Notes under the pieces: generated by a model | Seen by the model: the letters and a program-made list of their open reading frames with translations, nothing else | What the model was told of the DNA's origin: nothing | Database searches by the model: none | Program-made: the position numbers and the translations under genes | Assembly (NCBI GenBank): GCA_963281155.1 | Contig: CAUJLY010000003.1 | Span: 5,642,001-5,706,000, forward strand | Direction of reading: 5' to 3' | Origin: Rhabditophanes sp. KR3021 | Taxonomy: Eukaryota; Nematoda; Chromadorea; Rhabditida; Alloionematidae | DNA: 64,000 nucleotides | Shown: positions 11,448 through 25,369 of the stretch, piece after piece | How positions within the stretch are numbered: the stretch's first letter is position 1 | Layout of the letters: the number at the start of each line of letters is the position of its first letter

Positions 11448-13173
11448 TTAATTGAGCATTAAAGAATTCCAGTTGATGCTAATAAGCCATCTTTTGAAGC
11501 AAGTAAAGTGAGACTCAGGATTAAAGAGATACTCTTTTTTGACAGGTGATTTAAATTCCATGATACCACTGCCAAACGTTTCATTCATCGTGATTGAACC
11601 CCTGCTAAGCATGAAAAGCTTGTTGCGATGATTGAAGCTCTTCTGAAGGATTCTGACCCCACCTTCGCCCATGTCCATCTGCCAATTGAAATGCTGGAAC
11701 AAATTAACAAAAATTAATATATTATCTAAACTTACTTTTGTATCTTCAATATGTCTAGTTTCATCTTTGTCAATCTTAACACTTCCATCCCACAAAGTCC
11801 ATGACTCCTCAGCATCAGTCACAATCACCAAAACATTATTGGTTCTATCATCATTACTAAACAAAGCACTGAATCCTGGCAAAAATTCTGATATATGCAT
11901 GGTTTCCAAACAATAGTTCAATTTAATCTTCAGCAGGGTTCCCTCGGCATTATACCTCAATTCATTGACATCTCCTACGGCTAATGAAATCAACAAATTC
12001 ATCAACAAGATCACAGTGAATACTTCGAATAGGATTAGCAAAATATTAGCCATCCACTGTTTTCTATGAAATAAAATATTACTATCATACTTTCTCTTTT
12101 TTAATAAAATGTATCATATGTTAAGATGTATAATGATAAAAATTATTTGCTACGCTTTCTATATTCGTATTCAATATATTTGAAACCTACCTTTCGAGGA
12201 AATTGTCTGCATCCAATTCTCCAACCATCATAGCAGAAGTTTTTGTCAACGACTGAAGAACAGCCATAAATGGCAAAGTATTATTTGCAAAGGCTTTATC
12301 ATCCCATGGCTCAGTTCCAGTATCTTTCATCACTAATTGGAAAGCAAATGAAAAGGCAACAATTGTAGGCACCCAAATGACTGACACTTTAAAGAAAGTT
12401 ATCAAAATCCGTTTCATCATCAAAATATATAATCCAAAGGGACTTTTTCTCAGGACATATAAAAAGTTGATCCATGCACTGATAACGCTAATGATGGGCA
12501 AGAACCATGCAATCAGTATCTTTACCTCTTCGTGATAGTCATCCATTGAGAAAATATAATAATGCCATACATAAAGTGCTGTTGTTAAATAGGTAAAAAG
12601 ATTAAACAGGAAGCTAATGGCAAACCACGTGCTGAACTCTTCTTTTTCTATTTGTTTTAATAAGAATTTGAGGAACTAAAAGTAAATTTTATAAATCCTT
12701 ATTTTATTGTTTGTGTTTTGGCTTACCATAAAAAATAAGAAAAAGGCCAAAAAACACGATACAGTGAAGCTTCTGATGAAATTGGGCTGTGTTACTACAA
12801 ATGTATACAAAAGAATCAAAAAGACGAAGTAGATGAGGCAGTGAGTAGCATATGATGTTGCGCTTTTGATAAGCTTTTCGTTGATGAAGTTGAGAACAAA
12901 TGGATGTTTGAGGAGCTCCCAATCACGAGCTTTGAGCAAGGCTTTTAAGGTTTGCCGATTGAGAAGTTCAGTTTTGGAGTTTGGGTCATCTAAATTCTTG
13001 CGGTAATCAAACAGATATATTATGTTGTCGCCCTTTCTTTTAACCCTCGTTCTGGCATCTAAAATGTCTTTGGTAATGCCAGCGACCGAAGATGGCGTAT
13101 CTGAGTCGGATGGAATAAAGCGCTGTTCTTCGGCTTTTCGAATGTCATCCATTACTGGTGGTGGAGGATACAT
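11448..13173 (-). CDS. TRPA-like cation channel lacking ankyrin repeats
   Basis: A predicted six-TM channel of about 501 residues. Exons: 13173-12727, 12675-12191, 12063-11736 and 11693-11448, with in-phase GT-AG junctions. The N-terminus is a short Pro/acidic tail followed by the pre-S1 helix LLKARDWELLKHPFV, which is typical of TRPA channels. TMs follow, then a pore region with KTSAMMVGELDADNF and S6 with LLMNLLISLAVGDVNEL, the TRPA S6/TRP-domain signature. Known TRPA proteins carry 10-18 N-terminal ankyrin repeats. Here an in-frame TAA lies just upstream of the ATG at 13173, and I see no ankyrin pattern in the 2 kb before the next gene. The last intron (11694-11735) is 42 bp, a multiple of three and stop-free, so it may be optional. 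It could be a truncated paralogue rather than a working channel. Confidence 0.8.
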
Positions 13174-15262
13174 ACAATTAAATTACCTAAAATGCTTATT
13201 TAAATGTGAAATGGAATTTAAATTTAATTTAATACACAAATAGACGTCAACTAACATTTCTAAATACCAATATCTAAAAGTTGATATTAATTTTTACTCT
13301 AAAAATATTTTATCCTCTCTTTAGGGAAATAAGGCCACTCACACCACTTTTTAATATTACAAATGAACACAAAAATAGATGGTACAATGCAAAGGGCATC
13401 TGTGTTAGTTAGAATTGAAAGAGAAAAGCCTAATTAGCGGAAGATGGTGATAAATATTTTTTAGATGGCAAGAGCAATTAGTTGTTGGCTTTTTGGCGGA
13501 CATAAAAATATATTGTAAACAAAAGAAGGTAAAATTATCAAAACTATTATTAATCAGGAAATATCGAATACAAATCATTATAAATAATGCATCATCTTTG
13601 TTGTGTAATTGCTTATTTATTTAGCATCTCAAAACCAAAAATTATAAATATATGCTTGAATGGATATTTGAAGATGCCCCATAAATGTTTATAAATAAAA
13701 GAAAATATTGGTCAAGTTTACCCACAACTGGACTAACAAGCTTTAAATAAAAATGACAGTAGTTATATTAAAACAGGGCAAATAAATAGAGACTGACAAC
13801 TTTTTTCTTAAGAGATTCTTTTGATAGATTGGTTAAGAATTTTAACTTTGATAAATGGAACTTGGATTTAGGAACAATACTTTGTTTAACAAATGATCAT
13901 TTTTTGCGGTAAAACCTAGCACAGAATGATCAAAACTAATTTTCCCAGTCAAGCAAATGTTCCATTTAAGAAACAGTTCAAAAAATCCAAACCAAGCAAC
14001 AACTACTTTCTGTCAATTCTAATAATACTTAGTGTTGCTGGATATTAAATATATTCAAATGCTGCAAGCGTAAATATATCACTAATAGATTGTCAAAAGG
14101 TTAAAGGGAATATAATATTTATGATAGCCGAGTAGTGTGTTCTATATTTCAATTTATTCGATATTATCTAAGCTATCAAAAGATTAATAACTTCAGGATT
14201 AGATTGCGTATACAAATCTTTTCGATATTGTTTTAAGTTTACGAAAATAGTTCGGGTCCGTATTATAGAATAGTAGTTTTAGTAGTTTATACGGCTGCCT
14301 ATCAAAACTGAGCAGATATGATATGCAGTGTAAACTAATAAACCTAACCACAAATTGACATGTGTCCTTTGGTATCAAAGGCTCAATTTCCAATGCATGG
14401 TATTTACTATTTTTTACTCCCAATTGCCCAGAATCTCACAATACTAACCTTTATCTAAATTTGGGATGGTCTTACCCTATGCTCATCAACTAGCCATCCT
14501 TTTATGTTGCCTCTTTGTGATGATATACATATATTTAACAGTATAATTGGCATCGATAATGATTTGGGTGACGACAAAGAACCATTAACGATAGGAAACT
14601 GTTAAAATATTGTTAAAACATTTTAAATGTAAAAATATTGTTAAATCTATTAAACACTATTCATATCTTTTTAATTGCATGAGCCCCGTTAAGGTGTTTA
14701 TTGAGAACGGAAGTGTGAACGACGTGTTATCAACACAAAACATTCCAACAAAACTATTTAGTTAAAAGTTTTAAATTATGTAGAATATTAAAAATATCCA
14801 ATTTGTTAGAATTATCAAAAATTGTCACCGTATCAGAAAGAAGATGGAGTAACAGAGTTTTCGGGCAAATATTTGTTTTGTCAAATAAAATGTGAATGTA
14901 TGTAAGTGAAATAATTGACAAATAATAATACTCTGAATTGTGATATATTAATTCAAACAAATATAAACTCCCCAAACTTTAACGTTAATCACCAACAACG
15001 TAGTTATCAAAGAGACCCAGGCAAAATAATAATGTTGTTCCTGATAACAATAATCTCAATTTGTACATGTAGGTGTCAGTTAAGTTGCGGTGATCAGATT
15101 TAACGGTGTAATGTTGTTTGACAAGAGACAAGGTTTCTATTGAATTATGTTTATTTATTTAAAATATGTATTTATATACAATTGAGTCTTTTTGATTTGA
15201 GATCACAATAAAAATTGTAACTATTTGATAATAAAGGAAATAACTATTATAAATAAGATTAA
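13174..15262. other. Intergenic between TRPA-like gene and GPCR
   Basis: No convincing gene. A minus-strand frame at 14199-14423 (74 codons from an ATG) has mixed composition but no recognisable domain and no supporting splice sites. I looked for ankyrin repeats that could extend the TRPA-like gene and saw none. Confidence 0.45.
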
Positions 15263-16755
15263 TCAGCAGGTATCTTTGCTTCTCCCAACCGAGGCAATGA
15301 CATCAATCTTCGGAGACAAAAAAGGAGTGATATGTGAGTTGGATGGCCTTGTTGACGTTGTGGGGACCTCTTTGAAGCACATTTTAGTGCCTAAACTTTT
15401 GACAGGATTCAAAATTTGGTGAAGTAAAGCCATAATGGCGCTTTTAAAGTGCTCATTAATTAATCCGTACAAAAATGGATTGATGATGACGGAGAAAACA
15501 CTAATTAGATGGAAGTAGATGTAGGTTGTTTGAGAGTATTGTAATCCTTAAAAATGGTAATTAGTTTTGATATTTAGTTTCAATATTTAGTTTTATAAAA
15601 TAATCATAAGGTCAAAAACGTATTAATGTAAGAATGCCAATTGAATTTGTTTGGAATTGGTCAGAATCTCTTTTACAATCACTAATTGGATTAAAAATAT
15701 TTTAAACGTCATATATTCGTGTAGCTGAAACTATTATTTTATACTTACCCAATATGGCAACAGACGCTTGGTAGACATTCATAGGGAGATAAATGGTAAT
15801 AAATGCCAGAATTAATGAAGTCAAAAGCAAAATTGACCTATTAGTCTTTTTAATTTGCTGATTTCTTCGTCTCGTGTCAACTGTCTTCGGAATCAAAATT
15901 CTTTGTCTTATAACTACACCAATTTGAGTGTATGAAAATATTAACACCGACAATGGCAACAAAACTTGAATTGTCATGACAAAGAAAGTGTATATGTTTA
16001 AATCAAGAATACTTGTTTCTGATTCTCCACAAATCTTCAACGGTATTATCTTTGGACAATCTTCTATCAAATTATAAATTTCCGTTTCGTTCATTGATAA
16101 CAAATTATAATCATAGTCTAATGAAATCGCCATTATGTATGGAGCCGTAATCAAGAGGGCAAGCAGCCAAACACCGATATATAAAAGAATGTGAATATAC
16201 TTTTTGGTTGGCCAGTCTAGAGGGTAATAGGTTAAGAAAAATGTGTCTAAGGAAATAAGAACAAGAGTGAAACAAGATGTAAACATATTTAGAGTCTGAA
16301 AACAGGTGAAGAATTTGCATGAGTAATAATTGTCCCAAGGCCAGAATGTGTACATCGTCGCATACATTGTTGCAGGAGCTGAAATGCAAGATGTCAGGAG
16401 ATCTGTTACCGCCAGATTTATTATGTAAAAGTTCCTAGTGTTTCTCAACTTCTTTGTTTTGCAAAAAACAGCTATGATTAATAAATTGGATAAAAATCCA
16501 CAAAGCCCCAGTATGATATAAAAATATACAAGTGGTTGGAATCCTTTTCGTTTCCATGAAATTTCGTTCTAAAAAGTAACGATTAAATCACATTAATAAA
16601 TTCATATGTTGGAGATTATTGTTTATATTATCTCATCGTCGTAAGCTGTAGAATAAGTTGATTTAACTTACACGTTCATTAAAGTAACCTTCATAGTCTT
16701 CACAAGTAGGAGGAGGTTGAGTTTCTGTAAAGGTTGTATTTGAAAATTCTTGCAT
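15263..16755 (-). CDS. Rhodopsin-class neuropeptide-type GPCR with altered DRY motif
   Basis: Exons 16755-16672, 16568-15749 and 15546-15263 give about 395 residues. The N-terminus has N-glycosylation sites (NTT). Seven TMs are visible: TM1 YFYIILGLCGFLSNLLIIAV, TM2 with NLAVTDLLTS, TM3 ending LVLISLDTFF, TM6 with LILAFITIYLPMNVY and TM7 with INPFLY (NPxxY-type). The layout, an intron after TM6 and a Cys in the TM3 start, suits the NPY/NPF/tachykinin-like peptide receptor group, but the ligand cannot be read from sequence. TM3 has DTF where these receptors have DRY/ERY, so the conserved arginine is missing. The C-tail is rich in Ser/Thr. A second peptide-type receptor lies 1.8 kb away on the same strand. 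Confidence 0.82.
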
Positions 16756-18541
16756 CTATAATGAAGTATGGAATAAATCATAGATACAATAACATTGAGT
16801 AAAATAAAATTAGTCAAAAGAAATAAAGTTGAACGGGCTTTTGTGATGAGTTTAGTGATAAACGTCGGCACAGAGATATATATAAATTAATTGATGTTAG
16901 CGGATCACGATTGTGCTGACTAATACCCTATCATAAGGATGGCTTCGTCAAAATATTTAATAGCTGAAAAAAGAGACACGTCTATTGCAACAATCGGTGA
17001 ATAACTGATTATTGTGACTTTCTAATTAGAAAAATGAAGTGATTTTTGCCACTTCTTGGCATCTTTTTTTATTTTGTGTTTGTGTGTGATGGAGTTTACG
17101 AATACGTAGTATTGGCTTTTTAAAGACTTCCCTTAATTTTAATAACATCCACCAAAACACTTTTATAACCCCGTCATACAGATAGTAAACCTGTAAATGA
17201 AGCTGATGTCTAAATTTATATCTTTTGATATGAAAATATCTTCTTTTTTGCCATTTAATTGATAAAGAAAGGAGGAGGAGAAAATGATAAAATCCAGACT
17301 TGGCATTTAAGAAGTTAGAATTTTAATGAGTATAATAAAGTTAATTTCAAAAATGTGATAATGGTAAGTTTATAGGTTTTTATGAAGGCGAAAAGAAGAC
17401 TGAAGTACACGCAATCTTCTCATATAATGACTTTTCTCCGTAATATTTAAACGTTGTTACAAGTTGTCTCTTAAAAAACACTTTTGTGAAAAGATTGGGG
17501 GATGGTGCGAAAAATTTAAATGTTCAATATATGTGAAACTGATAAAGATTTTGTTGTTATTGTGTTAGAAAGATAAGTTTTTGAGATATGTGACGCCACT
17601 AGAGATTAAGAGCTAAAAAAACATAGGCTTAGCAAGTTTGGAATATTGCAAATATAAAAAACGAGATTGTTTTTCAAATATTCAATCAAATCATTGATAC
17701 AAATGGTATATGCTGAATGTGGTGAAGCGCAACTTTCAACAATAAATAACTACTAACTAACTACTACACCATTTTATTAGCTTGCACAGCTGCCGCTGAT
17801 TTTTTCTCGAACATCGAAGAAAAATGGTGAAGGTCTGGAATGGACACAAATGTATATAAATGTACGCAACTTTTAAATGTCGTTAGTTAGAGTTAATAGT
17901 GGTCATTTTATCAAATAAGCTAAATTACTTTTATAATTTAGAAATATAATGCTGTCCACCCTTTTTCAGTCATCAAAAACAGAAAGGCAACTTTTTTGTC
18001 CAAATTTAATTTATTTACCAAACATATTACAAATAGGCTTCGCTTTCGTCACATCGAACCAAACAAGCAATGCTTTCAACAGCGATAACACATATTTAAT
18101 TACCTTTTTTAGACTTATAATTTAGCAACAAAGTATTTCCAGTTTATTTGAAGCTTCTTTTTATAATACAAAATAATAATTAAAAAAAATAATAATTAAT
18201 AATCACTACTAATTTGTTTTGTTGATGCTTTTGGTGGGTGTAAATAAGGAGCCTAATTTATTTATTTACTATGAGCCATATGAAAGCTTTTTTCGAATTT
18301 TGTTATTTTATCAGATATACACATAATTTCCCGTATGCCACAAGTCAACATTTTTTGATAAATTAATTTAATAATGCATCACAGTTTGGTTCCTCTGTTT
18401 CATTAACAATTCAGTGGCTTTGTATTGGTGGCAGAATAATTTCTTCGTTTTAATAATATTAAAAATATTATGAAGTATCATGTTTTACGGAAAGGGCAAC
18501 AATGCGGCCAATCAAAAGAGGAACTATTCGGTGTATACGCT
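16756..18541. other. Intergenic between two GPCR genes
   Basis: AT-rich sequence upstream of the first GPCR and downstream of the second. No coding frame with splice support and no clear repeat was found. Confidence 0.45.
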
Positions 18542-20236
18542 TTATAAGTCATATACCTTGCTTGCACTACTATTGTCTTGTGAACATTTTGTTGAAGATA
18601 TTGCTAATAGTTGCACTTTACTCGTAGTATCTTTGTCTTTTCCATTTTTACTTTTATTGGATTTGGCGGTGACAGCAGTTGTGGCAATCGTCTGATTTCC
18701 ACTGATTCTTTCAATCGTCTTTGGAATATATTTGGCAATCATATCTATGAAATTTGATCTAAATTGATGACTCATCGTTGAATATAAAATAAAGTTGATT
18801 GAAGAATTTAACAAAGACAAAAGATCAAAGAAATTGCCCAGTTTACTGGCTATTATGTGAGTTGAGGGAAATAGGCCATTCATAAAGACATAAATGCCTA
18901 TAAAATATAAATGTAAGTAACAATACCTAATTAAATTAACACTCGCCTTGGGGCAATTCGGTAATTAGAAAAACAGCTACGATGATGGTTAGCATAGCTG
19001 TTGTTCGTTCAGCTTGTGTCTTGGTATTGCATGTTACCGTCCTTGCAGCACACAATCTATTTCTTCTTTCTCTAGCTTCGATCAAAATACGCACCAACAA
19101 AGACATAAATACCGTGAGCAAAATACATGGAATGAATTTTAGTATAATACCAACAAACCAATGTGCGATTCTCTCCCAACTACAACTCCAGAAGCTGGGT
19201 CGTATTAATTGATATGCTTGAACATGTGTAATATTATTGCCAATGAAATGATCTCGGTATTCTGCATTTATATCGGTGCACACTCTAGGTAAACTGACAA
19301 CCCCATTGTCGAAAACTTCATATCTAATCATATTAGGTGCTGATCCTATAAAGCTTATTATTACTGCTAATAAACTAAACCCAGCTGAGGCTTTGTAAGA
19401 GTTCCAATTTATTTTCGAACTTGAATTTCCATTTACAACTATATATCTCAAAGTTGCCATTAACACCTAGATTAAATATAACATTAATTGGAATCCTATT
19501 TTTGTTTTTGCTTATTTTTTAGTAATTCATTTATTTCAATTACTCCCACTAACTATTAAATTAGTTGAGGATTGTAGTGTTTGAATATATTTACCTACTA
19601 TATTCCTGAATTGCCGCAACAACTACTGACTTCTTCTCAGTACTTGTGGAGGCTAATTAAACCCGACCTTTGAAAGACAAATTAAAAAGTTCAATGACTA
19701 AAACTATACTATACTTCAAATCAATCCCAAAGTACTACACAGAAGCCCGTTACGTTTGTCATCAAATGAGTCATAAAAACAAATAACAAAGGAAGTTTGT
19801 AAATTCAATGAAAGAAACTTGCCGTAAGCCAAAGGGACACTGAATGTACAAAGACTGACAATATTGCGTAAGACTTTGTGAAGTATATCCAGCCTTTCAA
19901 GAAAAACCACGGATGACATATCTTTACTGAGTGATAAATTAAATAGGTAGCCATCAAGAGTCCATCGCACATAGCTATTGCTATCAAAATCAAGTTGAAG
20001 GGATTTTTGCGCATTTGTGGTCGGAGCAGAACCACTATTATAAGGATGTTGGCGAACACCCCAAAAATACACAACGTCTGATACACATATTTGTGAACTT
20101 TGGCGTAGTATGAAAGTGGTGTATCAAGGTACTAAAAAAGATTAAATATCCCAAAATTAATAAAACTCACGTCAACATAAAATTGTGTCACACTCGCAAG
20201 GTCAGAATTATTCAAATTATCGCAGTATTGACTCAT
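18542..20236 (-). CDS. DMSR/FMRFamide-receptor-like neuropeptide GPCR
   Basis: Exons 20236-20171, 20131-19823, 19466-18947 and 18897-18542 give about 416 residues. TM1 has YQTLCIFGVFANILIIVVL, TM2 NLILIAIAMCDGLL, and TM3 runs through SLWLTVLMATLRYIVV. Long third and fourth loops follow. TM6 carries TTAMLTIIVAVFLITELPQG and TM7 LLSLLNSSINFILYSTMSHQFR. The ITELPQG and NSSINFILY blocks are characteristic of the myosuppressin/FMRFamide receptor-like (DMSR) family, which couples small amidated peptides to G proteins in the plasma membrane. The TM3 motif is LRY rather than DRY; this family commonly has WRY there. Introns 2 and 3 can be spliced in phase only by using GC donors (CTTACG|GCAAGT and CCCAAG|GCGAGT). 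Intron 1 is 39 bp. The cytoplasmic tail is Lys/Ser-rich. Confidence 0.85.
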
Positions 20237-23200
20237 AGCAGGATGTAATAGAAAAACTTTGGTGTAATTTTGTAATAAACTGCTTTCAAGGATACAAATA
20301 TATAATTGCTAAAATAAAGAGCAACTAGCTTTCATCTATAACAAAATTAGACTTAGTTTTAATTAGCAAACAATGATAATCAAACTACATAGATACAAAT
20401 AGAGAATTGGTAAATTGATAGATGTCAAAATAATAAAATACATTCCCGTTTTTTACGCGGAAGACAAAACTTTGTGCACGAACAAGGCTTCTTGTGGGCC
20501 AGTTAAATGTATTTTGACTAAAGGATAGAGGACTTTTCTATGTAGACAAATGAATTAAATGAACAGTAAACGTATCAGTAAAGTGTTGGAAGCAGGAAAG
20601 TAGTGCCAAACCGTATACCACAAACTTCTAGACCTTATCAAGTATAAAGTTCGATTCTATTTTAATATACAATAATTGAGAAGACAAAATTGTGTTAATA
20701 AATCTTACAGAAGTCCATTAAAGTGTCCCTTTATATTCTCTTTGGAGGAACTTTTTTATACCCCCCTAAACAAACAAAACCTCTTTTATTACCTTATTTT
20801 GGAAATGGGATTTGGAGAGATTACTTGTGTGTGCCTTTACCCTAGCCACACACATTTTTAGGAAAGTATCCTCGAAAATGGTTCCAATCTTGAAAAGTAA
20901 TGACAGAAAAAGTTTTGAAGAGGGAAATGTACACCATGTCTTCTTAACCAAACAACAAATAAAAAGGACAACTTTTTCATTCACTCACCAAAAGTTAAAG
21001 ATAATTTGAGGATATTGTAGTCAACGAAAAGGTAATGTCATAGTTGACACGTAAAGTAAGCACATAATTAGACTTCAAATGATCAAAAAAGCTTAGAAAC
21101 TTTGTTAAACTACTGTGTTCCGATACTTAAAAGTAATTGGATAAAACCAATAAGTTTCACTTCACCCTTTTCAAACAAACCTATTAGAGGACCCAATTTT
21201 ATGAGACCCAAAAAATGAATCCAATCATAAAATGCACTCCATAAAATACCCACAAATGCACATCTTCTGTCCTAAATTAGTTTCCGAAAGGAAGTAGTTT
21301 GGCAAAGTTCAGAACAATTGGAGTTCGCACTTTGGGGTAATTTAATCAAGTGAATCAGGTTAAGAGATAACATGATCATTAGATGAGGCAGATTATTTGG
21401 TGGCAATGGGGTGGTGTTGTTTGTTTCAATTTGTTTTTTAATTTAAACGATAGGATGCCTAAACACACTCATAGTGTAAATTTATTTATCTTTGACAAAA
21501 ACACCAATACACGTTATTTGTGCAGCTTATACTTTTTATATTAATTTCCGGTCTTGATAACAAGTGATATTATAGTGGTTCTGTGGAAGGGTAATTTTAT
21601 TAAAAAGTGTGATACGATTATAATAACAAAGAAGTATCTTTATGATGAGTTTAGAAGAGTATTAAAAATGTTGAACTCACACATTGGCAATGGTAAAAGA
21701 GATGGTAGGAAAGCGATTACCACTTATCCTTATTTTTATCCAATTTTACCACTATCATTTCATCCATGCTAAATGAAATCTTAAAGCACTGTAAAAGATA
21801 GACAATTTTGTGTGGTATCTTCTTTGTTGTTTACATACAAAGCGTAAAGTTTAATTATTTGTACAATTCATTTATGACTTTCTTTCGAACATCATAAACA
21901 CTACCATAACAGCTTTGTGGATTATCCTCTTGGAAGGGCATCTACAATTCTCCCCACAAAGATTGGAATATGTTTGGTTCACGGAACACCCCTGTAAGTG
22001 ATGTGGTAATAGCTTAATTGGACTCTCATCAATGATTTGTAAGGATCCATAAAAATGAGTGAAACATAACTCATCAGTAAAACCGTGCTTGTTGTAAAGG
22101 GGAGTGAAGATTCGATGGCATTAGTACAGCCCATCTTGCCCATTATACTAGCTAATATTCAACGATAAGTTCACATAACTTGAAAATGAATTAAATGCAA
22201 AAGAATATGTAGGACTATATATTTGTAGACTTTTTCTTTCAGTCTTGAATAAATTGGATAAAATGGCGTTACAAATGCTTGGGAATGATAATAAAAATGA
22301 TGTTGCCTGCAACGAAAAGTCCAACTTAAAGAGGTTCGATGTTTGAAAGTTAAAAAACAATTGACACAAAAAATCATATTAAAAATAATATAATTCGTGA
22401 TGGTGGGTGCACACACCATAGTTTTAAGTTAATTCAAGGAATTCGAGTACCGAGTGTATGGGTTTGGTGGTGTGTACGATTATAAGACAAATAGAACCCG
22501 AAGGAATAGGATGATGGAATATAAAATAGTTGATTGAAATATGGTTTAAGTGGTGAAAAAAGACTTAAGAAAATCAAACAAATCAAACAATTTTGAAGGG
22601 AGTGATTAATAGTAAAACCTCAGAAAAGAATGATATGGCTTAAGTTGGTTCCTTAACAAACACAATATTTTCGAACATCCCAAATATGTTTAAAAAGAAT
22701 TTGTTATATTTAATTAAGAGCAAAAAAATTAAATGGTAGGATGGAGGGGAAAGTAGGGCACATCAATGTAACTGATAGGTCTCTAATCAGTAAATAGCTT
22801 CCAAATGAGAAAGTTGCCAACAAAAATAATGTACTCTCAAACTTTTTTGTTTAATTAAAGAAAAAAACCGTACATGCCTACATTTTATTGCATTCCCCAA
22901 ATTAGAACTTATATAGACTTGTATAAACTTTTCTTTTTTCAATTAAAAGTATTTGAAGATTTTATCATTTATTTATAATTTTTGACTGGCTGTTGTAAGA
23001 AAAAGTGTCCACAATTTTTAGAATTCCCACGCTTCTGTGTCAATGGTGACTTATTAAGAAAGTTAATAATAGAGAGGAAGTTAATAAAAATTTAGTCTAA
23101 GACTTCGTCAATCTGTCAATATGATGCGAAATTGGTGGGTACGTTTAAAAGACGCGTCTTTTTAAATTAAAAAAGGAAATAAAATCAAGGAAATATAGAA

Positions 23201-25369
23201 ACTTATCTATTGGTGATGTAATAAAGTTTTAATCAAATCAAACACACTTCCACCATTTTGGCAAGCATCTTTCCTGACATCAGTAAATAAAATAATTTTT
23301 CGTTCCACATTAAAATACTTATTTGATTGAAGTATAAAAGAAGAAGCTTAGAATGGCTTAACTAAACATTTTGTCTCTATTTTTTATTATCAAAAACGGC
23401 TGCAACAAAGGAACAGATATGTGATGGTAGGTTCTTCCAAGAAAAATTGCTCATCTGAAACTGACAATTTTAGTCTTACATTCTAATAGATGAATGTTTT
23501 CGAAATCAAAAGACAACAAATATTCTCAATCATATGCATGTCAAACAAGGTACCCTTTGTTTTTCTAATAATAAATTAATGGTAAACGACCCCTTTCATC
23601 TATTCTTTAGTAAAAACGTAATGAATAATAAATTTGGGTAAAAAAGCTATTTATAATAAGTAGCATTAAGTAGTAAAGTCGCAATATTAACAATTGGACC
23701 ATTATTTTATAATAGGTGCTTTTCCAAATTATATAATGAATAGATATATAAAGACAAATAAATTCAATTGCAGCTAATTTAGAACAAATTTAAAACAAAT
23801 TCATAGACGTAACGAAAGAATTAAAGATTGATTAAAAGTAGGAATAATAAAAAAGAATGCTAAAAAATATTAATAAATAGATAAACGGAATATTATAAAT
23901 TTCTTTATTTAAAATTCACTAAAACTTTTTTATGTCCCCTGTTCTTGGTAATAATAAAAAACACCTTCACAATGTGTTAAAAGCACACCTAACTAATAGA
24001 TTGCTTGAAGTGTTTAAAAAATCACATTAAAATACAATTGAGGCTGTTAATGTAAGTTGTAAACATTAACATCAATTACCAACTTTAAAAAATTAAAGAA
24101 AAACAGACGGCCAAATTACTTTGGAATTCTTTTGTTTGGGTGGTCATGAATTTGTGACAACAAAAAGCTTTCTAATTTTGATGGTTTAATCTGGCACCAG
24201 AATGGCTATTAGTGCGAATGAATATATTTTACTTAGAAATAAACGTGTATGTAAGCTCACAAAACATCCAAGTTAATGACAAAAGTTTAGACTCCTTTCA
24301 CAATTAGCGGCAATTTTAAGTGCGCTACACTTACTACATTTGTTGGATGCTTCAAATAAGAGAACAACCCTAAGTTATTGTCTTGTCACAGTTTGAAACT
24401 TATTAGATTTGCATCTATCTTTACAACAAATAACCCATGTAATGACAAAAAAATCAAACATTTATGTCCCAATAGGCAGTAATATGCTGAGTAAAAAAGA
24501 AGGGTAACTCTAGTTATACATTAGTAATGATATATTATCTCCACATTTGTTATACCACAGATCCCATATCTAAAAAGTCTCAATTTATATCAAACTTCCC
24601 AAATATTTATATTTATCAAATTTAGTCAAAATTTGTATATTTTGTTACACCAAAAACTTTTTTCAAAAGAGTATATATTTTTTAAGAAGTTGCCTAATTT
24701 GATAAAATAACAAATTATATATTCCCCCAAGAAAGCTTCATAAATGTTTAGCACAAGGGCCATATAATCTTAAAGTATAAAAAATGTTAAAAATAAAATT
24801 TACTAAAAAGATAAGACGCATTGATTAAGATGATATTTATTCAAGTTTTCAAAATTAAAATAAGTTGTAGTATGTGGTGTGAAGGACATATTTTGGTAAA
24901 CCAGAAAAATCAAAAAATGAGTAAATGAATTTGAGTAAATGAAGTTAAGTAAATGTAAGATGTGTGGAAATTGAGTATGTGAAACATTTTTTAATGTTTA
25001 AATATTCTATGGTGATTAGTAATTGAAGTAATTGAAATAAAGATTTACGCCAAGACAAGACTGAAATTAAGATTGGCTTAGGAAAACGATGGAAAAATGA
25101 AAATGCATCTTGTTGTGATCATCAAGATGATTGAGGATGATAAGAAGATTATACGACATTTGGGATGCATTTTTTGATGTCTACGTTACATGTCACAATA
25201 CCCCAACCTTTTAAATTTGATTAAATAGTTACACATTTGTCTTTTGATATTGTTATTTTTAAAATAAAAAAAGTTTAAACACTTACCGAGTTTCATTTAA
25301 TGATTATTTTAAATTTTTTTATTAATTTTTAATCTAAATGTACAGACAAAGTAAATAAGTGTAATTAAA
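20237..25369. other. Gene-poor stretch
   Basis: Five kilobases of AT-rich DNA without a convincing gene. Frames of 60-80 codons (for example 20812-21009 and 21554-21772) are short, of random composition, and overlap similar frames on the other strand. No tRNA-like or array-like structure was noticed. Regulatory DNA for the flanking receptor and secreted-protein genes could lie here. Confidence 0.4.
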
